DNA from: Embiotoca jacksoni
Lineage: Eukaryota; Chordata; Actinopteri; Embiotocidae
Direction of reading: 5' to 3'
Assembly (NCBI GenBank): GCA_022577435.1
Contig: JAKOON010000015.1
Location: 12,970,830 to 13,034,829 of the forward strand
DNA: 64,000 nt
A program made the position numbers and the translations under genes. The notes under the pieces were generated by a model, which made no database searches, was not told the origin of the DNA, and was given only the letters and a program-made list of their open reading frames with translations. Each line of letters begins with the position of its first letter. The first letter of the stretch is position 1. Positions 1 through 14,388 of the stretch are shown one piece after another.

Positions 1-3000
1 CCAATAATTACAGACCACTGTCTATGAATCTACTGTCACAAATGGCAAAAAAAAACAAAAAACATTGGTGCAAGTCTGTGGTCAACTGGCAGTAAGCTAA
101 AGTCCTGCTGTGTGTTCGTGTGCAACTGTTAACAGAAGATATGAGGTGCTCTGAGTTGATGCACCAGTCCAGCTTGCAGTGTTCCATCTCTAAGAAGAAA
201 CAGCAATTTCAACCCAAGATACCATATTGTCTACATATGACCAATAAGGTTATCTATGTAGAAGAAATGTTTTCAAGATGTGATACGATCAGTCTAAAAC
301 TAATGTTTTCAATTTTCATTAGTTTGTGGAATATTTATGAGTGCAAGGCCTTCTTGAATTTAATCTTCAGTGTACATTAAGATAACCGACCCGAGTTCTG
401 CCTTCCCAGACAGTAAGTTTTTCCATGGCCTGACATGCAAAAATGGCTGTGCTATTTTGGGGCCTTTTTGATCTCACTCTATTTAGTACCATTTCTCTGG
501 AAATCTGATAGAAAGCCTGGAAACTATCAGAGAGGGGCATACAGTCACTTCTCTTCACACCTTTTACACAGAAACTTGCCTCAGTTCATATCTCCGCTAT
601 TCATATATTGAAAATGAAGAGAGAACAGAGTTTTAAGGTCAACCAAGCTCATCATATCTAAAATGCTATTAACACCCTTACTGTCATCTGCTGTGCTCAT
701 CAGAATGGAATGAGTTCACAGATTACACACAATCCTTGGGCGTTCAATTCAAGTTCCCTGCCAGAGTGAGTCTCTCTTCTCCATTCCAAATCTCTCCAGT
801 AACTCAGTAACCCCTGAGGAGGCTGCCATCTGAATACTGATGTATTCATTCCCCCAGTCAGAACACAGTGAAGAGCCATAATCCCGAGGCCCCTGTGCAA
901 GGACGTCCTCCTTGAACCATAATCACCCTTACATCTCTTATCGGCCCAGCCTGGAGAACATGATTAAAAAGTGGCCAGGACATACTGCCTCTGCACCTAG
1001 GGTATGACGAGTCCCCGCTGCCGCATGTCAATCAAGCTGAAAGGTCCAGAAGTGCATTGACTCACGACCCCCACTTGCCAATTATAATGACTGGAAAGTC
1101 ATATAGCATATGCTGTACATTAAGGGGTCTTAGCAGAAATAGTGGGGTCCCATAAAGCTACAAGTGTATGTTGATGAAGGCTGTGGGGACGGGAACAGGG
1201 ACAGCTCTATGGCTCTAAAAGACTAAGTGACGACCAGGAAAAAGGAGAAGTCAGTGGCAACCGATTCGTAGCTGTCTGGGGAAAACCAGCAAAACCCAAA
1301 TCTCCCTTAAAGAGAGACAGATGAGGCAGAGAAAATCGGAAAAAAGAAAATCCAGCAGAAGAAGCAGGCTAAAAAGAAACTGGAAGCAGACTGACAGAAA
1401 GAAAAGAATTAGGTGCTGTGGACTTTGCCATGCAAGCAGATATATGTAGGGTTTGGGACATAGAAAGCATAGTCATTAAGTGTTTCTCCTCAGAGACAAG
1501 TGGGATTACAGACACTGGGAGAAATCCCACAGTAGAAACTGGATGGAAACCGCTGAAACCGGTTCCCCTGGCCAATCAGAATACAGAAGAGAAAGGAAAC
1601 AGAAAGAAGAACAAGGTGATGAATAACCATGCAAGAAGAGCTGAATGGCAAATGGAAACAGCAAGATTGACAGGAGAAAAAGGTATTGCAAAAAACAAGA
1701 GGTAAAAGAAAAAAGTACACTTAAGACGACCATGTTTAGCTCCAGCACCAAGGGACCTGACCAACTGCTGTTTTCTGTCGCCATAAGACAGAGCATAGCA
1801 GCTGTTACATGAGAAATGAGTGCAATTTTGTATGCTTTGGATTCCACTATGGAGGCTGAACAATTTATTGTGCTGTACAAGTCTCCCTCAGTCCACATGA
1901 GTCATCCTACTTTACTCTGAACCCAAGACAAGAATGAAAGAAGGTTTGGTTCTTTGGTCTCAAGGTCACACTTAAGAAGCACAATACATAGAAATATATA
2001 GTATACTACTCTAAGATTGTCTTGTCGTAGCCAACTGAAGGTGGGTTCTAGTTTTCATTTCAAAGAACTGTAGAGGGAATAAGAGGTGGTCTGGCAATGC
2101 TAAGAAAGGTACACTATTGAGTAGAGAGCTCATTTCTTGTTTCCAGCACTATAAAATGCCCATTTGGATATGATCCAAAAGAGAATATTGATGTTTGATA
2201 AAATTCGCATTCACAAATCAAAGTGAAGTGCAAGGCTGCCAGCCGAGCTGGCTGACATACAGGGCGGCAAAGGGGAATTGGTAAGGCACGGAGAGCTGGT
2301 TCACAAGACGGGGAGCTTTAAGAGTGATGTACCAGGATCAATTCTAACAATGTTCATTTTCTGCACACACCACTGGGAGAAGTAGTCAAACAGAGATAGA
2401 TTAATATGATAGTCTTTACAGCTGACACCTGAAGTCAGAGTTTTAGCTGAATAAATATTAATGTAATACAGTGTTTCACCATTTACCGACCATCTGAAAT
2501 CATATCTTTGAAGTCACTGTCTAATCAGGATATATAAGTTCTCCCACTTGTATTTTCTCAATGACCTATAGAGACACCGGTGCACATATGGGTGACAAAT
2601 TAAAGGAAATATCAACCTAAAATGTCTCAATAAGGATCAAGGCCATTGCAAGCCTTTGGAACAGCTTTAGCTTCAATTCTTCTTGGTTAAGGTTCTTCCA
2701 GTCTACGGGAGAGATGAACACCAGTCGTCCAAATATATTCCCTCAATGCGTGTTTTGACCATGGTGGCGAGAGGCCATATAACAACATTTGTGAGGAAAT
2801 GGTTCTTTATGTTTGGATTTTTCTAGCTCTGAGAGGGAAGAGGATCCTTATGCAGTCACTATGACCTCCTGAACTGTTGGTTACAATAATTAGCCACGTG
2901 ACAAAGATTCTTATTTAGAAATACAGGTCATTCAGTGAGATGATATTAATGGTGAACATGGTGACTTACTCCAGTAAGGCAGTAAATATTTCTCAGGGGC

Positions 3001-6000
3001 CTCTTCCAGTAGAGTTGATCAGCTCCACAATTACAATCACAGCAATCATTCACATCACCCTCATAACCATCAAACAATCGGTGATGCCTAGTGACCTGAG
3101 TTACAAATCAAAGTTGTTATATTTCCCTCACTTATTCAGGTTTTAATTATTAATATTGTTTTCCTCTCATCATCTCACATTTATAATACATTTTGGTAAT
3201 CAGGCCTGACAGATCAGACTTAATTCCTTAAGCTAATTAGTTTCAGGTGTGGTCTTATGACTGTGCCACATTGGAAGCGTTTTTTAGTACTAGCTCTTGT
3301 TTTTGTGGCTGTTAAATTGGGAATGGAAATATCTCTATGCTAGGACTTGCTTCAGGTTCTTTAAAAAAAATGTCTGATTTCACAGTGTCTGACCATACAC
3401 AGCCCGTACCACTACTGCTGCTCCTAAGGAAGTTTGTTTTATCTTGAGGCCACTGGATCTCATGATAAAAAGTTCTGGTGTCTGTGTTCAACTGAACTGA
3501 TTCATGGTCCTACACGTTTAAAAAAAATCTGCCCAAGCATTATGGTACTGGAATAAAGAATGAAGATTAAAAAAAAAATCTCTTCCCAGGGGAGAAAACC
3601 GAATCATGTAGTAGTTGTCCCTTTTTTTTTTTTTAATTTGTGCTATTTTCTGATCTAACAAAACAATATCCACAGTCATACAACATGACAGGGCCTAATT
3701 GCATTATTTTCCTGTATTGATGTACTCGTGCATTAACTTGTGCCAGATTGGCACAAAGTGCTAGCTAGGAACTAGGCTGCTATGGCAACAACTATCATGA
3801 CAAGGAAAAGGAGACACTGAAATCCAAGGCAAATTTTTATGACTGCAACCTGAGAGTTCTTCATTGGGCAAACGTGTTAAAAAAAAAAAAAAGTGCTTGC
3901 CTGACAAATACCTTTGAGATCAGAATTACAAATTACAAACGCAGTATGTCAAACATCAAAAAGCAGAGCTCCATCATGCAAATGATACCACACTGTATTC
4001 ACCTCAAACACAAATCCCTCGCATTACAAGCCATCTGTGAAATTAAAAGGCTGATCATGGACGATTACCTCATAAAAATTGAGCAAGATCTGTTCAGTCC
4101 ACTTGTGTATCCTTTATTAGTTTACAACTTTAATGTGTCATTGATTTGCCGTGGTGAAAATCCAACCTCCCTCGTAGCATAATAATAAGGAGGAGGCTAC
4201 AGCGAGAAGGCTATTTATCTACGTCAACATGGCACAAAGAGAAATTACGCATCTCTCCCTTCCTTGTGTTTTAGCCCAGGACTCAGGCCATTTCAGAGCC
4301 CATTATACAGCTCGTCTTTAAAATCTGCCCTGATGTACAGTGACTTAAAGGGCTTGGTAAGACTGTGTGAATGAATGACTGCCAACTACCTCAGTCAATG
4401 CACCAACTTCAATTTTCCTTGGAAGAAAACGATCAATACGCCGTCCAACCTGTACATTGCATGATACATGAGAAGGAGGCTCGGCAGAGAACATCAAAAA
4501 AAGAACTTTTCTTTTAACCTTAATTTCATGTCCTTCATTGAAAATGTATGCGTTACATGCAGATTGATAACATGCTTAATGATTAGAACAAGAAGACACA
4601 GTTCGAATTAACTTCAAGTCCAGTATTGGCATATAATCTTGACATAAAAATGCACTACACACAAGTAAAAAGAGCTGAACAGCAATGTTGGTACGGTGCA
4701 ACTGTTGTAAACTATTGCTACATTAGCCTGAACAAGCTCATGTTAGACTCTGAAACACTGTCTGTGGAACATTGCTGCAAGCTGCTGTCACAGTTTATAA
4801 ATATTAATGGTACTTTTTTAGGATTTGAACGTTGTGACTGACGTGTTTTTAATGTAATACTGCATTTATAACAACTAAAACTCTCTTCACTCTTCACTTC
4901 TAATTCTTGGTCATCTATAACCTGTTTATCAACTCAAACACAAAATATCTCCATCAGGGTTAGAAATTAGCACCTGTGTAGTGAGATGTGAATTTGCTCA
5001 GCCTACCAGCATGGCAGATAAATAAAAGTAGCAAATTCAAACAAAAAATGCAGTTGTAGCCAAGAGATTTGTGACGTTCCACAAAGATTCAATGTTTTCA
5101 CTGTCATTGTCCTGCAGAATCCTAAATGATTTTGCCGAGCGCAGCTAAACTGTACAGAAAGCAAAAGAGATACAAAAATTTAAAAAAAAAAAAACTGTAA
5201 CTGACGCATGTTTCACGAAAGGCTCTCCTCAGTTTAACTTTTTTTCTTTTAGTTTATTTCATCTAATTTCTGAAACAGATCATCCCCACAACTGTAGAAG
5301 AGGTGCCGCCTCCTCGCACAGTTCATTTATCAACAGGAGCCCGACCCGCTTGAAGAATTTCATAACCTGACCTGAACCGACTGGGTCCTGACTGTTCAGG
5401 TTGTGAATTACAAAACTCACTGAACTGTGTTCAGACAATTTCAAATGTGAACGTCATGTATGTCATAAATTTGTAATTGACTGCACATTAAAAAAAAAAG
5501 GCTCCAGTGAGCAAAGATGTCTCCTGTCTGCCTGTTGCTTCAAATCCTCGCCTGCATTTCTGTTTGTGTTCTTGTGCTTACTCACTTGTATATTTAGACC
5601 AGGGAAATGAAATCTGATCACAAGTAGTCACTCAAGACACATGTCGAGACAAATGGTAATGGCCAGTGAGCACTCATATATTTAAAGCTGGCCGCTTGGG
5701 ATTGGATCACCCAGGATGGATGATAATGCCAGGTGTGAAACAAAATGAGTCTTCAGCGGATTGATCGATGCCAGCAGATGGAAAACAATGCAGAGTGGTG
5801 TTTCTCTCTTGACAAAACAATCAGTGGCCAAGCATAAACTAGTGCTGACATTGACACGCTGAGAACTAATTAGCCAGACAGCCAATATTTTGAATCTGTG
5901 TTTGGGCCAACACACAGAATTCACATTTATTAAATGTCTGAAACTAAATGAATTGGCCACTGACAGCTGTCGTAGCTTATGTTATCAACGGCTGTAGAAC

Positions 6001-6205
6001 ATTTCTCTCACCTCATTTAACTTGTTGAGACATTGACCGTTATGGTTTTAAAATCCTGGCTCTTGTAATAAAAAAATAAAAAAAATCCCTCTAAACTTTG
6101 ATTAAAAAGTACTAGTGCCATCCCAAGTTAGCTTGCTATGTGTTTATAATTATCATTATACCACAAAACACAAAGTCTGTGGTCCTACTTCCCCTGGCTG
6201 TGTAA
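1..6205. other. AT-rich DNA, no gene recognised
   Basis: Only short frames (for example minus 5,682-5,960, plus 3,874-4,182) with no splice support and no family match. If the 16.4-kb exon starts a downstream gene, this would be its first intron. Confidence 0.55.
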
Positions 6206-6211
6206 ATAAGG

Positions 6212-6212
<1 letters not shown>

Positions 6213-6293
<81 letters not shown>
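6213..6293. repeat. (TG)n microsatellite
   Basis: About 40 uninterrupted tg units. The Cys/Val and Thr/His frames across it are artefacts. Confidence 0.98.
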
Positions 6294-7221
6294 TGTGCCC
6301 ATCTAGCTTCTGTTTTCTCTTGACCACAGCTAGGTCACAATTCCTGCAAGTGCTTCATCTACGGCAGCCTGCTTTGCACATATTCTCCTACTCATTTATC
6401 ACTGTCCACCCAGTTGACAAGCAGTGCAGTGGATATGGATCATCTTAGATAGACAGATGAACCACTCCCAAAGGCCCACTGTGCACATAGACATACTGTC
6501 GCAAGGCAAATGTGGAAAGATATAAGCCCAAGAGGAAGCCCATGCATACATGCTGTAAGCCATCTTCTGGTACTATTCTGTGCCATAAAGATGTTATGAG
6601 ACAAAAAGAGACCTTTTGAAAAAAAAAATATATATAACTGTTCAGCTCTTACCTACAAGGACCTGTGTTTTACGTACAGGCCCCTCATAGTCAGTCTCCT
6701 GCCTTCTGTTACATGAAAGAGGATTTGTCTTGAGTGTATTCTTAGGCTGTCAAATGTCTTGGACAAATGCCCCCTACAGTTCACCAGCATCCCGGTAAAT
6801 TACATGTCTTTGCCTTGCCCTAACACTAGTCACTGTGTGCATGCTTTAAAGGCTAAAGGATGGGGGTGTGCTAGCTGGTTAACCTTCATGACTATGGACA
6901 GTTAGGCTCCCATGTCCAATCCATCAACTGATCAAGAACACAATGAGACTATGAATCTTACTTCACTTTTCTTGTCAGCACATTGCAAATGACCTTTGTA
7001 GATCTAATATCATGTTTGCTCAGCCTGGAATTCATTTAAAATAAAGCCAGAGAATTCTCTTCTACATTTTTTTTTCTCTCTTTTAAGTCGACTTTCAGAG
7101 TTTATTCACTCTTATCTCTGAAGTGACACCAATCTTTCCATTAGATGGATGGAGAGAAACAGATCAGACAGATTAATTGGTATTTATGTGAAACTTCTTC
7201 ATGAATGTTGCTTAAAAGTTT

Positions 7222-7374
7222 TTATTGAGGTCGTAGGTAGTTCATGGTGTTGTACCGCACTGCATCTTACTGAATGTCTAATATACTTCATCTTCACGTT
7301 ATTACGTGAACAGTAGAAACACCTGAACATAATGCAGTCCAATTCAACAGCACTGCAAACTAAAACCTCAATAA
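7222..7374. mobile_element. Possible short TIR element (MITE-like), about 153 bp
   Basis: ttattgaggt (7,222-7,231) and acctcaataa (7,365-7,374) are exact 10-bp inverted ends. The interior also has partial inverted symmetry (gcactgcat and atgcagtcc). No clear target duplication. Confidence 0.4.
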
Positions 7375-7379
7375 TAAGC

Positions 7380-9980
7380 ATATAGTTAAAGGAATACCTC
7401 TCTGACTGTCAATAATAACTGAAAAAAGGATTCTTTGGGAAGGTGGAATTCATGGCTGAGTTATTCTGTTGGATTGCATTACATTTTACAAATGTATCTA
7501 AAATGTACATACACTGAGTGTATGTTGTATATTCTTTGAAAAATTTGAAAAACGGAACTTTCTTTAAGGACATGGGAGAAAACTAGATAATTGTTGCCGG
7601 CACAGAAAACCACAAAGTTACAATTCTTTAAAAGTCTAAATCGTTATACAGTGTATGAATTAATAGGTATTCAATGGCTTTGATGAGAAATTTCCATTTC
7701 TAGGACATTGCACAAGCTAGGTTTAACTCTACTCACTAACTGTTTCCTTTTCATTTCTTTGTCATCTATCACGGTAATTCTTGTTTTGAAACATAACCTC
7801 CCTCCACAGCAGTTCACAGCATGTTATGTGTAATTGAAAGTTTCATTGCTGCTTTCTGCTTCAATTTGAAAGTCCATCAGATACAGCAGAAGACTATACA
7901 TGCTTGCAGAATGTAACCCAGTATGATCGAACTGATCCCTTCGAAGGTGACTACAAATTGGGCTTTCCTGCGGTGTCTTAGCCGCAAGACTTTCAAAATA
8001 CAGCAGAATTTTGGTTGCAAACATTGAACTAAAAATTGTTTTGACTCAACATGAATCTGTTTGACTGAATGTGAATCAGTTTGACAGAAAATAAATTGAT
8101 TTTGACTTCCTAGAATTTGTAACTAAATCAATGCTGGCCTATGGGAGTTTAAATGACAAATGAATGTCACCTCATCTCAGTCAAATTGTTGTGCACACAA
8201 AATGTCACAACCAATGAGAGATGAAATCATCAAGTTAAAGTGTAGGTCGAAAGCTGTAGTTCAAGAAAAAGTAACAAGGTTACAAAGTTTGTTGTGTTAT
8301 TGTCTTGGGTGAGCTTAAAAGTAATGGTTGTTTCCAATGTCAAAGTTTCAAAGGCTTAGCTAGTTAGATTTAAGAACAACAAGACCTCTTTGTCAACTGC
8401 ACAATTAGATATTCCATTCAACTCTGGAGACAAACTATGACTTGAAGACCTGTCTTTATTATGACAGAGATTTGACTGATTTGGCGTATGTTTTTCTGGT
8501 TAAAAGCAAAATGTGCATATTTCAACAAACATGGACAAGATAAACAAAGCTATAAGAATTATTGAAAATCAAGTTTCATACGTAACTTTTAAATTGGCAT
8601 CTTTCTTGTATGGTTGTTAAGGGAGCAACATTAATTGTTTTGAGAAACTTATACTACAGCTTCTGTGTTGACAGAAAATGACTTTAGAGCTAAACAAAAC
8701 AATATACAGCCCCTCAAATAGTAATTGGTTAACAAAAACTTGATGTCAGACTGAATGGTGAAGTGAGGCAAAATAGGACAACCATTTTATCAGACTGTGT
8801 AAAGTTCTCTTTAAAAAATACTAAGGACAGAAGGGAAAAAGTATTTACAGGTAAAAGAGGGTGTGCACATACAAGTAGACATAAATGAGTTTCTTTTTAC
8901 ATTTGAATAACCATCTGTGGATCTCTGCCAGCGACACATCACTGCAGCCCTTCAAGAATGTGCTCTAAACACTCAACCTTGAATACTGTCCGGTAATGCA
9001 TATTATGGGTGAAAATAAGAGCGGTGGAGAGGCATACCTGAATGCCATTAGGATGCTGTGTTTATCATGTGAAGGACATTGTTAGTGTAACCTTGAGCGA
9101 ACAATTCCTCCAGCTAGCCCAATGAATATGTTAAGCGTGACCTATGATGGCAAGGATGAAAACAGGAAGCCTGCTCAGCAAACAGACAAAATAGCTTCAA
9201 AAAAAAAATCCAGTCTTAATGCATGCCAGATATGTGTGCGAGCAGTCAGTCATGAATGTGAGTAGGCTGCAGTGATGGCTGGCTAAATCAAATAAGGCAC
9301 ATGCAGAGCACGACAGCACTGTCCCTTTCCACTCACAGGAAAAGAGACTTTGTTAAGGACTAATGATTGTCACTCTGTTCCTCACTGTGAGTTAGAGACT
9401 TAGCTGATGATAATTAACCTTCAATGCAATGAGCCAATAACTTAGTAATGTCACATAAACCCTGAAAGCCAGGCCATGTGTTCACTTATGTCACACAAGT
9501 GCAAATTAAAGGAAATGTAAAACCAGCACCTATCTGGTATTCATGATAAAAAATTAAAAAATAAAACGTACGACTAAAATGAAACCAATGCTGTTACAGT
9601 AAAAACTAGAATTACCACCTATCAGTTGTGCCTCCACTAACCACTCAAGCTGTAGTTTACATGCTTATCTGTCCAAACTCCTATGGATGTTGCTGCAAAG
9701 CAAATATCAATTCTAAAACACGGACACTACACACACAACTTCAATCCTGACAGCAAAGAAAATCTATACAATTACCAAAGTTTATAGATTGCCACCCTGG
9801 GGTATTATAACCAATTCAGTATCCGTCATAAATGTGAAATATGGTCATAATCCCTTCTGCTCCTCAGTTCTGGTGTTGAATAATAGATAGAAAAGAATAA
9901 TTATCATCTTACACTATTTAATATTTGAGTGAAATGTTGTTATAGTTAACATATGAATCATTGAGTTATGGCCACAAACG
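7380..9980. other. AT-rich DNA, no gene recognised
   Basis: A small imperfect repeat of ttttgactcaacatgaatc type at 8,040-8,105. Otherwise nothing specific. Confidence 0.55.
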
Positions 9981-9984
9981 TGTT

Positions 9985-10745
9985 TTGTGAGGTTCACAGT
10001 TACCTTTGACCACCAAATTCTGATCAGTTTATACTTGAGTTGAAGAAAATGTCAGTGCCAAATTTTGGGAAATTCCCTCAAGGATGATCAATGGGCATAG
10101 GTCATATTTACCTTGACCTCTGCCCTTTCATCACCAAAATCTACTCACTTTATCCTTGAGGCCAAGTGAAAGTTTGTGTCAAATTTGAATAAGGTCCCTC
10201 GTGAACTTTCTGAGATTCTAAGATGTAAGATCACATTGACCGTGACCTCCAACCTTTGACCAAGTGTTGTGCTTACAAACATGGCTCGATTTGAGGTGAC
10301 AGTGACCTTGACCTTTGACCACCAAAATCGAATCAGTTGATTGCTGAGGCGTAGTGAACATTTGTGACAAAATAAAGAAATTCCCTCCAGCCATTTTTTA
10401 AATATTGCTTCAACAAATAATACAATGTGACAATGACCTTAACCTCAGTTCACGGTTGGTACCAAGTAAATGTTTTCGCCAATTTTGAAGAAATGTCCTC
10501 AACGTGTTCTTGCGTTCACGAGAACGGGAAGGAAGGATGAGAGGAATGCCGGGTGAAAGTGACCTTGAAATTTGATCAGAAAACTCTAATCAGTTCCTTC
10601 TTGGTACCAACGGAATCATTTTGCCTTCAATAATTTTGTTGGTTGAAGAAATTCCCTCAAAGCATTGACATAACATGTTCACAAGAACAGGATGGACGGA
10701 TGGTCGACCCAAAAACATATTGGCCTCTGGCCAGCAGCGAGGAAT
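9985..10745 (+). repeat. Degenerate dispersed repeat rich in tgacctttgacc
   Basis: About five diverged copies of a unit containing gaccttgacctttgacc, accaaaatctaatcagtt, gaagaaattccctcaa and cacgagaacgggaaggacgg. This is a widespread teleost repeat in my recollection; repetition within this stretch is directly visible. Confidence 0.75.
10303..10320. promoter_or_regulatory. Nuclear-receptor-type direct repeats inside the repeat
   Basis: tgaccttgacctttgacc is three TGACCT-type half-sites; the last two form a DR1 (AGGTCA-n1-AGGTCA on the other strand). A weaker copy is at 10,238-10,260. Motif evidence only. Confidence 0.3.
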
Positions 10746-10749
10746 TAAA

Positions 10750-12045
10750 AAGCAGGGTAAATACTGTATACTGAGTTTAAATGGTCTAAACATAACTCAG
10801 ATCAATGCCATGACTTAATACATTTGAGATATGAGATGGTGCAGAACATTCCCCTATTATTTTGGGTCATTCGAGTGCAAAAGATACATACTGTTTCCTC
10901 ATTTTGTGCTTATGTTTTTTGTTTTTTTTACCTTTAGTTCACCTGCCTGAAATGCCTTAATTATTTTTTGCAACTAAGCTATATTTAATTTAGTCAGGCT
11001 TATAATGACTTAAGGGATACTTCACTGAAGAATACAAATCAAAGCCACTTTGATTACTAAGGCATGGCAGCAAGAAAGCCCAAAAAAAAAGAAGCCAGCA
11101 AAGGGACGACAATCAATTAGCTACAAACACTGTCCATACTCTGACTGATCACAGTATGAAAGCAGAAATGCTGGAGAAATAACAACATAGCAAGTGGAAA
11201 TACAGGTCGTCAATTTTATTCGTAATGAATTTGTTTTATCCTTCTGACCTTTCATCCATGCAATGATAGTATTTTCGAACGGAACTATGATTCAGATCTG
11301 TGGATGGGTTCATCTGCTAAATAACAATGAACATTTTAATAAACGGCAAGCTCCTGTTTCTGCAAGTGAAGTGTTCACCCTACCTTTTAACTACTGCTAC
11401 CTTAATTATTATTTGTTTTACTAGTAGTTGTGTAACATTTAACAAACAGTAGCATTAGAAGGCACTTGAATTACCATAATCATAAATATTCATTATTACA
11501 AAATGTTTGTATTATCCTGGAATAGGAATTTCCAGGGCTGATTTCAAATATAAGTTTTAGGGCTAATTGAGATACATATTCATTGATTGGTCTACGTATT
11601 TAAAGTGTAGCCCATCCAGCCATCCATTATTTATGCCTGTGTAGGCTTATGGGGAAGCTGTGGCCTATACAAGCTAAGTTTGGGCAAAGGTGGGGTAACA
11701 CAGACAGGTTGCCACTTAAAGTATAATATAAAATAATAAAGTATACACCATATAAAGATTCATCTACTTCCAGTCATTTGTTAATTTTAGTCTAAAGGTC
11801 AGTAAATCTCAGTCTGTGAGCCAAATCTGGCTCACGGCCCAGCTGTAAATGTTATGTATATTATGGGGGCTATACATCCAAGATGGTTAATGTGTGGCCT
11901 ATTTCTAAGTGCATCGTAAATAATGAGATTCAATAAAAAAAAAAGAAAGAAAAACATTTAGGTCTCCACTGCAACACCAGATCAGTGTACACCCAAAATG
12001 TTCTGAAAAACTGGCTCTTAGCTGAACATAAATTTTCAACCTCTG
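10750..12045. other. AT-rich DNA, no gene recognised
   Basis: No exon-like or repeat signature that I can name; a short A-run (11,935-11,960). Confidence 0.55.
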
Positions 12046-12049
12046 CTGC

Positions 12050-12533
12050 TCAAGACACACCAGCTATCATCAACGCCCCACTGAAATCTGTTGAAACATT
12101 AGAGCTGTTTTGTAACGGGCAACGTTGCAAATGACCGATCTCTGTAGCGCACAAACTAACAAAAAGCAGTCAGTAAGTGAAGTGACCAACAACACTCCAC
12201 CCCTCATAACCATGCTACACAGCCATGGAATGTACAAACAGGCTCGGGATTTAATAAAACAAATAAAATGAGGTAATCTAACACCGTTTGCACCTCCTTC
12301 GAGTGCATCACAAAAAACGAGCTATGAAGCCTAACCAGCACCACCACTAAAACGTAGAAATCCAGCATCCAAAAATGGAATCCCCATGGTCTTAACATCC
12401 GTGACAGAGGCTTTACCTGGAAGACACTCCTCTGCTGCTGGTCTGGAACTTGGACTAGCCCTGTCTGTGGAGTCCTGATGCTGAATTGGGTTGAGTGTAG
12501 CCGAGCTGAACCGCTGCCCTTTCATCTCTTTTA
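12050..12533 (-). CDS. Small spliced reading frame, unrecognised (66 codons)
   Basis: Exon 12,417-12,533 (acceptor agtacag, ATG at 12,523-12,525) reads MKGQRFSSATLNPIQHQDST and ends AAEECLP before donor CAG|gtaaag. The next good acceptor (gtgcgctacag at 12,142) continues in the same phase as EIGHLQRCPLQNSSNVSTDF then SGALMIAGVS and TGA at 12,050. With the 13,363 donor this gives a three-exon transcript model. Short, Ser/Gln-rich, no signal peptide, membrane segment or known domain. It could be a lineage-specific microprotein, the 5' end of a longer gene, or chance. Confidence 0.3.
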
Positions 12534-13362
12534 CTGTACTCTAATAAAGGCAAAATTGAACATGTTCGACAAATCTTGGGACCACTAGTTAAAAGTAACA
12601 TCAAATGAATGCATTAGAGGAAAACGGAGGGCACTATCTGTCTGTAAAAGGTCCATTTTCATTTCACAGCTCGAACTCAAATCCCAAATTTGCCTCAAAG
12701 CACTTTTAAAAAGACGGTAATACTTATACGGTGTTATATTTGTAAGGTCTAAGTAGGGCTAAGCAATATTTCAATATCATTATTCAATGCCTTTTGGTTG
12801 AGTAGTATCATAACATTTCAATTCCAAGCAAACCGTGGCTGTAAACTAACAAGTTATTGAAGCTTTTGTTTCACACACAAACTTATATAATGTGTAACAT
12901 TGAAACAGGGTTGGCTGCATTATTATTTTAAAACAGAATTGACATCCACGTTGTATTTTTTTTTGCTTAAACTTCTGAAAAGGCAGCTGGATGAATTATA
13001 ATAAATAACATCTTAACAGGTCATTACAAGTAAGTCCATTTACAGGTTTTCCCCATTCGTACCAGTTTGTGTAGTTATCTAACGCTAGTTAGGTTTACAG
13101 AGTCACTCAATTTAGCACTTCAGTATTTAACAGTGAATTAAACAAATTCAAATGTTTAAAACAGTTAAACAAATAAACTAGCCAGCATTCGCCATTAAAT
13201 TCAGGCCTAGTACTCTTTCATTGCTGACGACTACTACTACTACGCAGCTAACAGTAAATGCTATTCGCAAGAGCTGCCCGCAAATATTTCTAGTTCGATA
13301 AAAAAAACAGTATTTTCAAAAGACTTGTGTTTCCATGTCAGTTAGTTAACTATTTAACTTAC

Positions 13363-13620
13363 CTTGATAACGTTACCTAATGATAGCTTTGTCCCAAGGG
13401 TAGTAGCTAATATACTTGTCAGTGCACAAAAAAGGGGCAAATGACGGACATTTAGACCGACTAAACCGACGTTGGTAACCAGCAGACCCTTAAGCCTGCA
13501 GGTGGCAAAGGGAAATATCAATAGTATGTTGGCTCCACAGTTGTAAAATGTTTAAACTGACGTTATACAGATCAAACCAGCACATTCGGGGACTTTGGCG
13601 TGCAGCACGTCGCCGCCCGC
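13363..13620 (-). other. Candidate first (non-coding) exon of a second minus-strand unit
   Basis: Ends in a near-perfect donor on the minus strand (TTATCAAG|gtaagtta, exon edge at 13,363). The stretch from 13.4 to 14.05 kb behind it has more CpG than its surroundings, so a promoter there is plausible. The start coordinate is a guess. Confidence 0.35.
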
Positions 13621-14388
13621 TTCTGGGGGGGGGGACAAGTGACCTGCGCCATAGAACTTAATGTAAATTAGTGTTACAAAACCAGACCAGCAGAGGTGAA
13701 TTAGTTTATGAATGTCCCAAAAGATGCCATGTCAAGTAAATGTATGTCCACTTTGCCGGCCGTAGAACGTGTGCTAGATTGAGCGAAAAGTTGAATTTGA
13801 TCCCTCTTCAGCGCCATCAGGCCGGCATCAAGCCAGTGCTATAACCCCACTTAGTGGTCGGAGGTGTCCTCTGCTGTCAAATTACCACTCCTGCTCTACA
13901 AATAGTATTATTGCGAACATTAGCTCTGTGCTCTGACAACTGACCAAGCTGCATTATAACCCACAGCGTCCCGGTGTCCTCCCTTGTGTAGAGTGGCGCC
14001 ACGAAGCCCGTCTATCACGGTCTTTTTTTAGGACACGTCAGAGGAAAATATATTGGAGATCAGCGTTTTTCACATGATTGTTGGCGCAACTAACTACACA
14101 GCAACTCTTCGGCATGACGTTGTTATTTAAACGGGTTAGTTTAAAAAAAAAAAACTTTGGAGAAAAGTCTCAACTTCCTGCGGTTCACCGTCAATGGAGT
14201 ATGGAGGGTTGTTTTCCCCCAGAAACGGGCGTGGTGATGAGAGGCCGCTCTCGATAACGCAATGCAGGTCTGATGTATACCTGGAATCACCTGCACCTGT
14301 GTTTGCCCTGAACTGGCAGCACCCGCTTTTATGACGTGTTCGGTAACCCTTGGCAAAAAAAAAAAACAGAATTCAGAAAGATGTCCTA

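Noticed and set aside
6115..6448. Several 60-76 codon frames of Cys/Val or Thr/His
   Set aside because: They are translations of the TG microsatellite.
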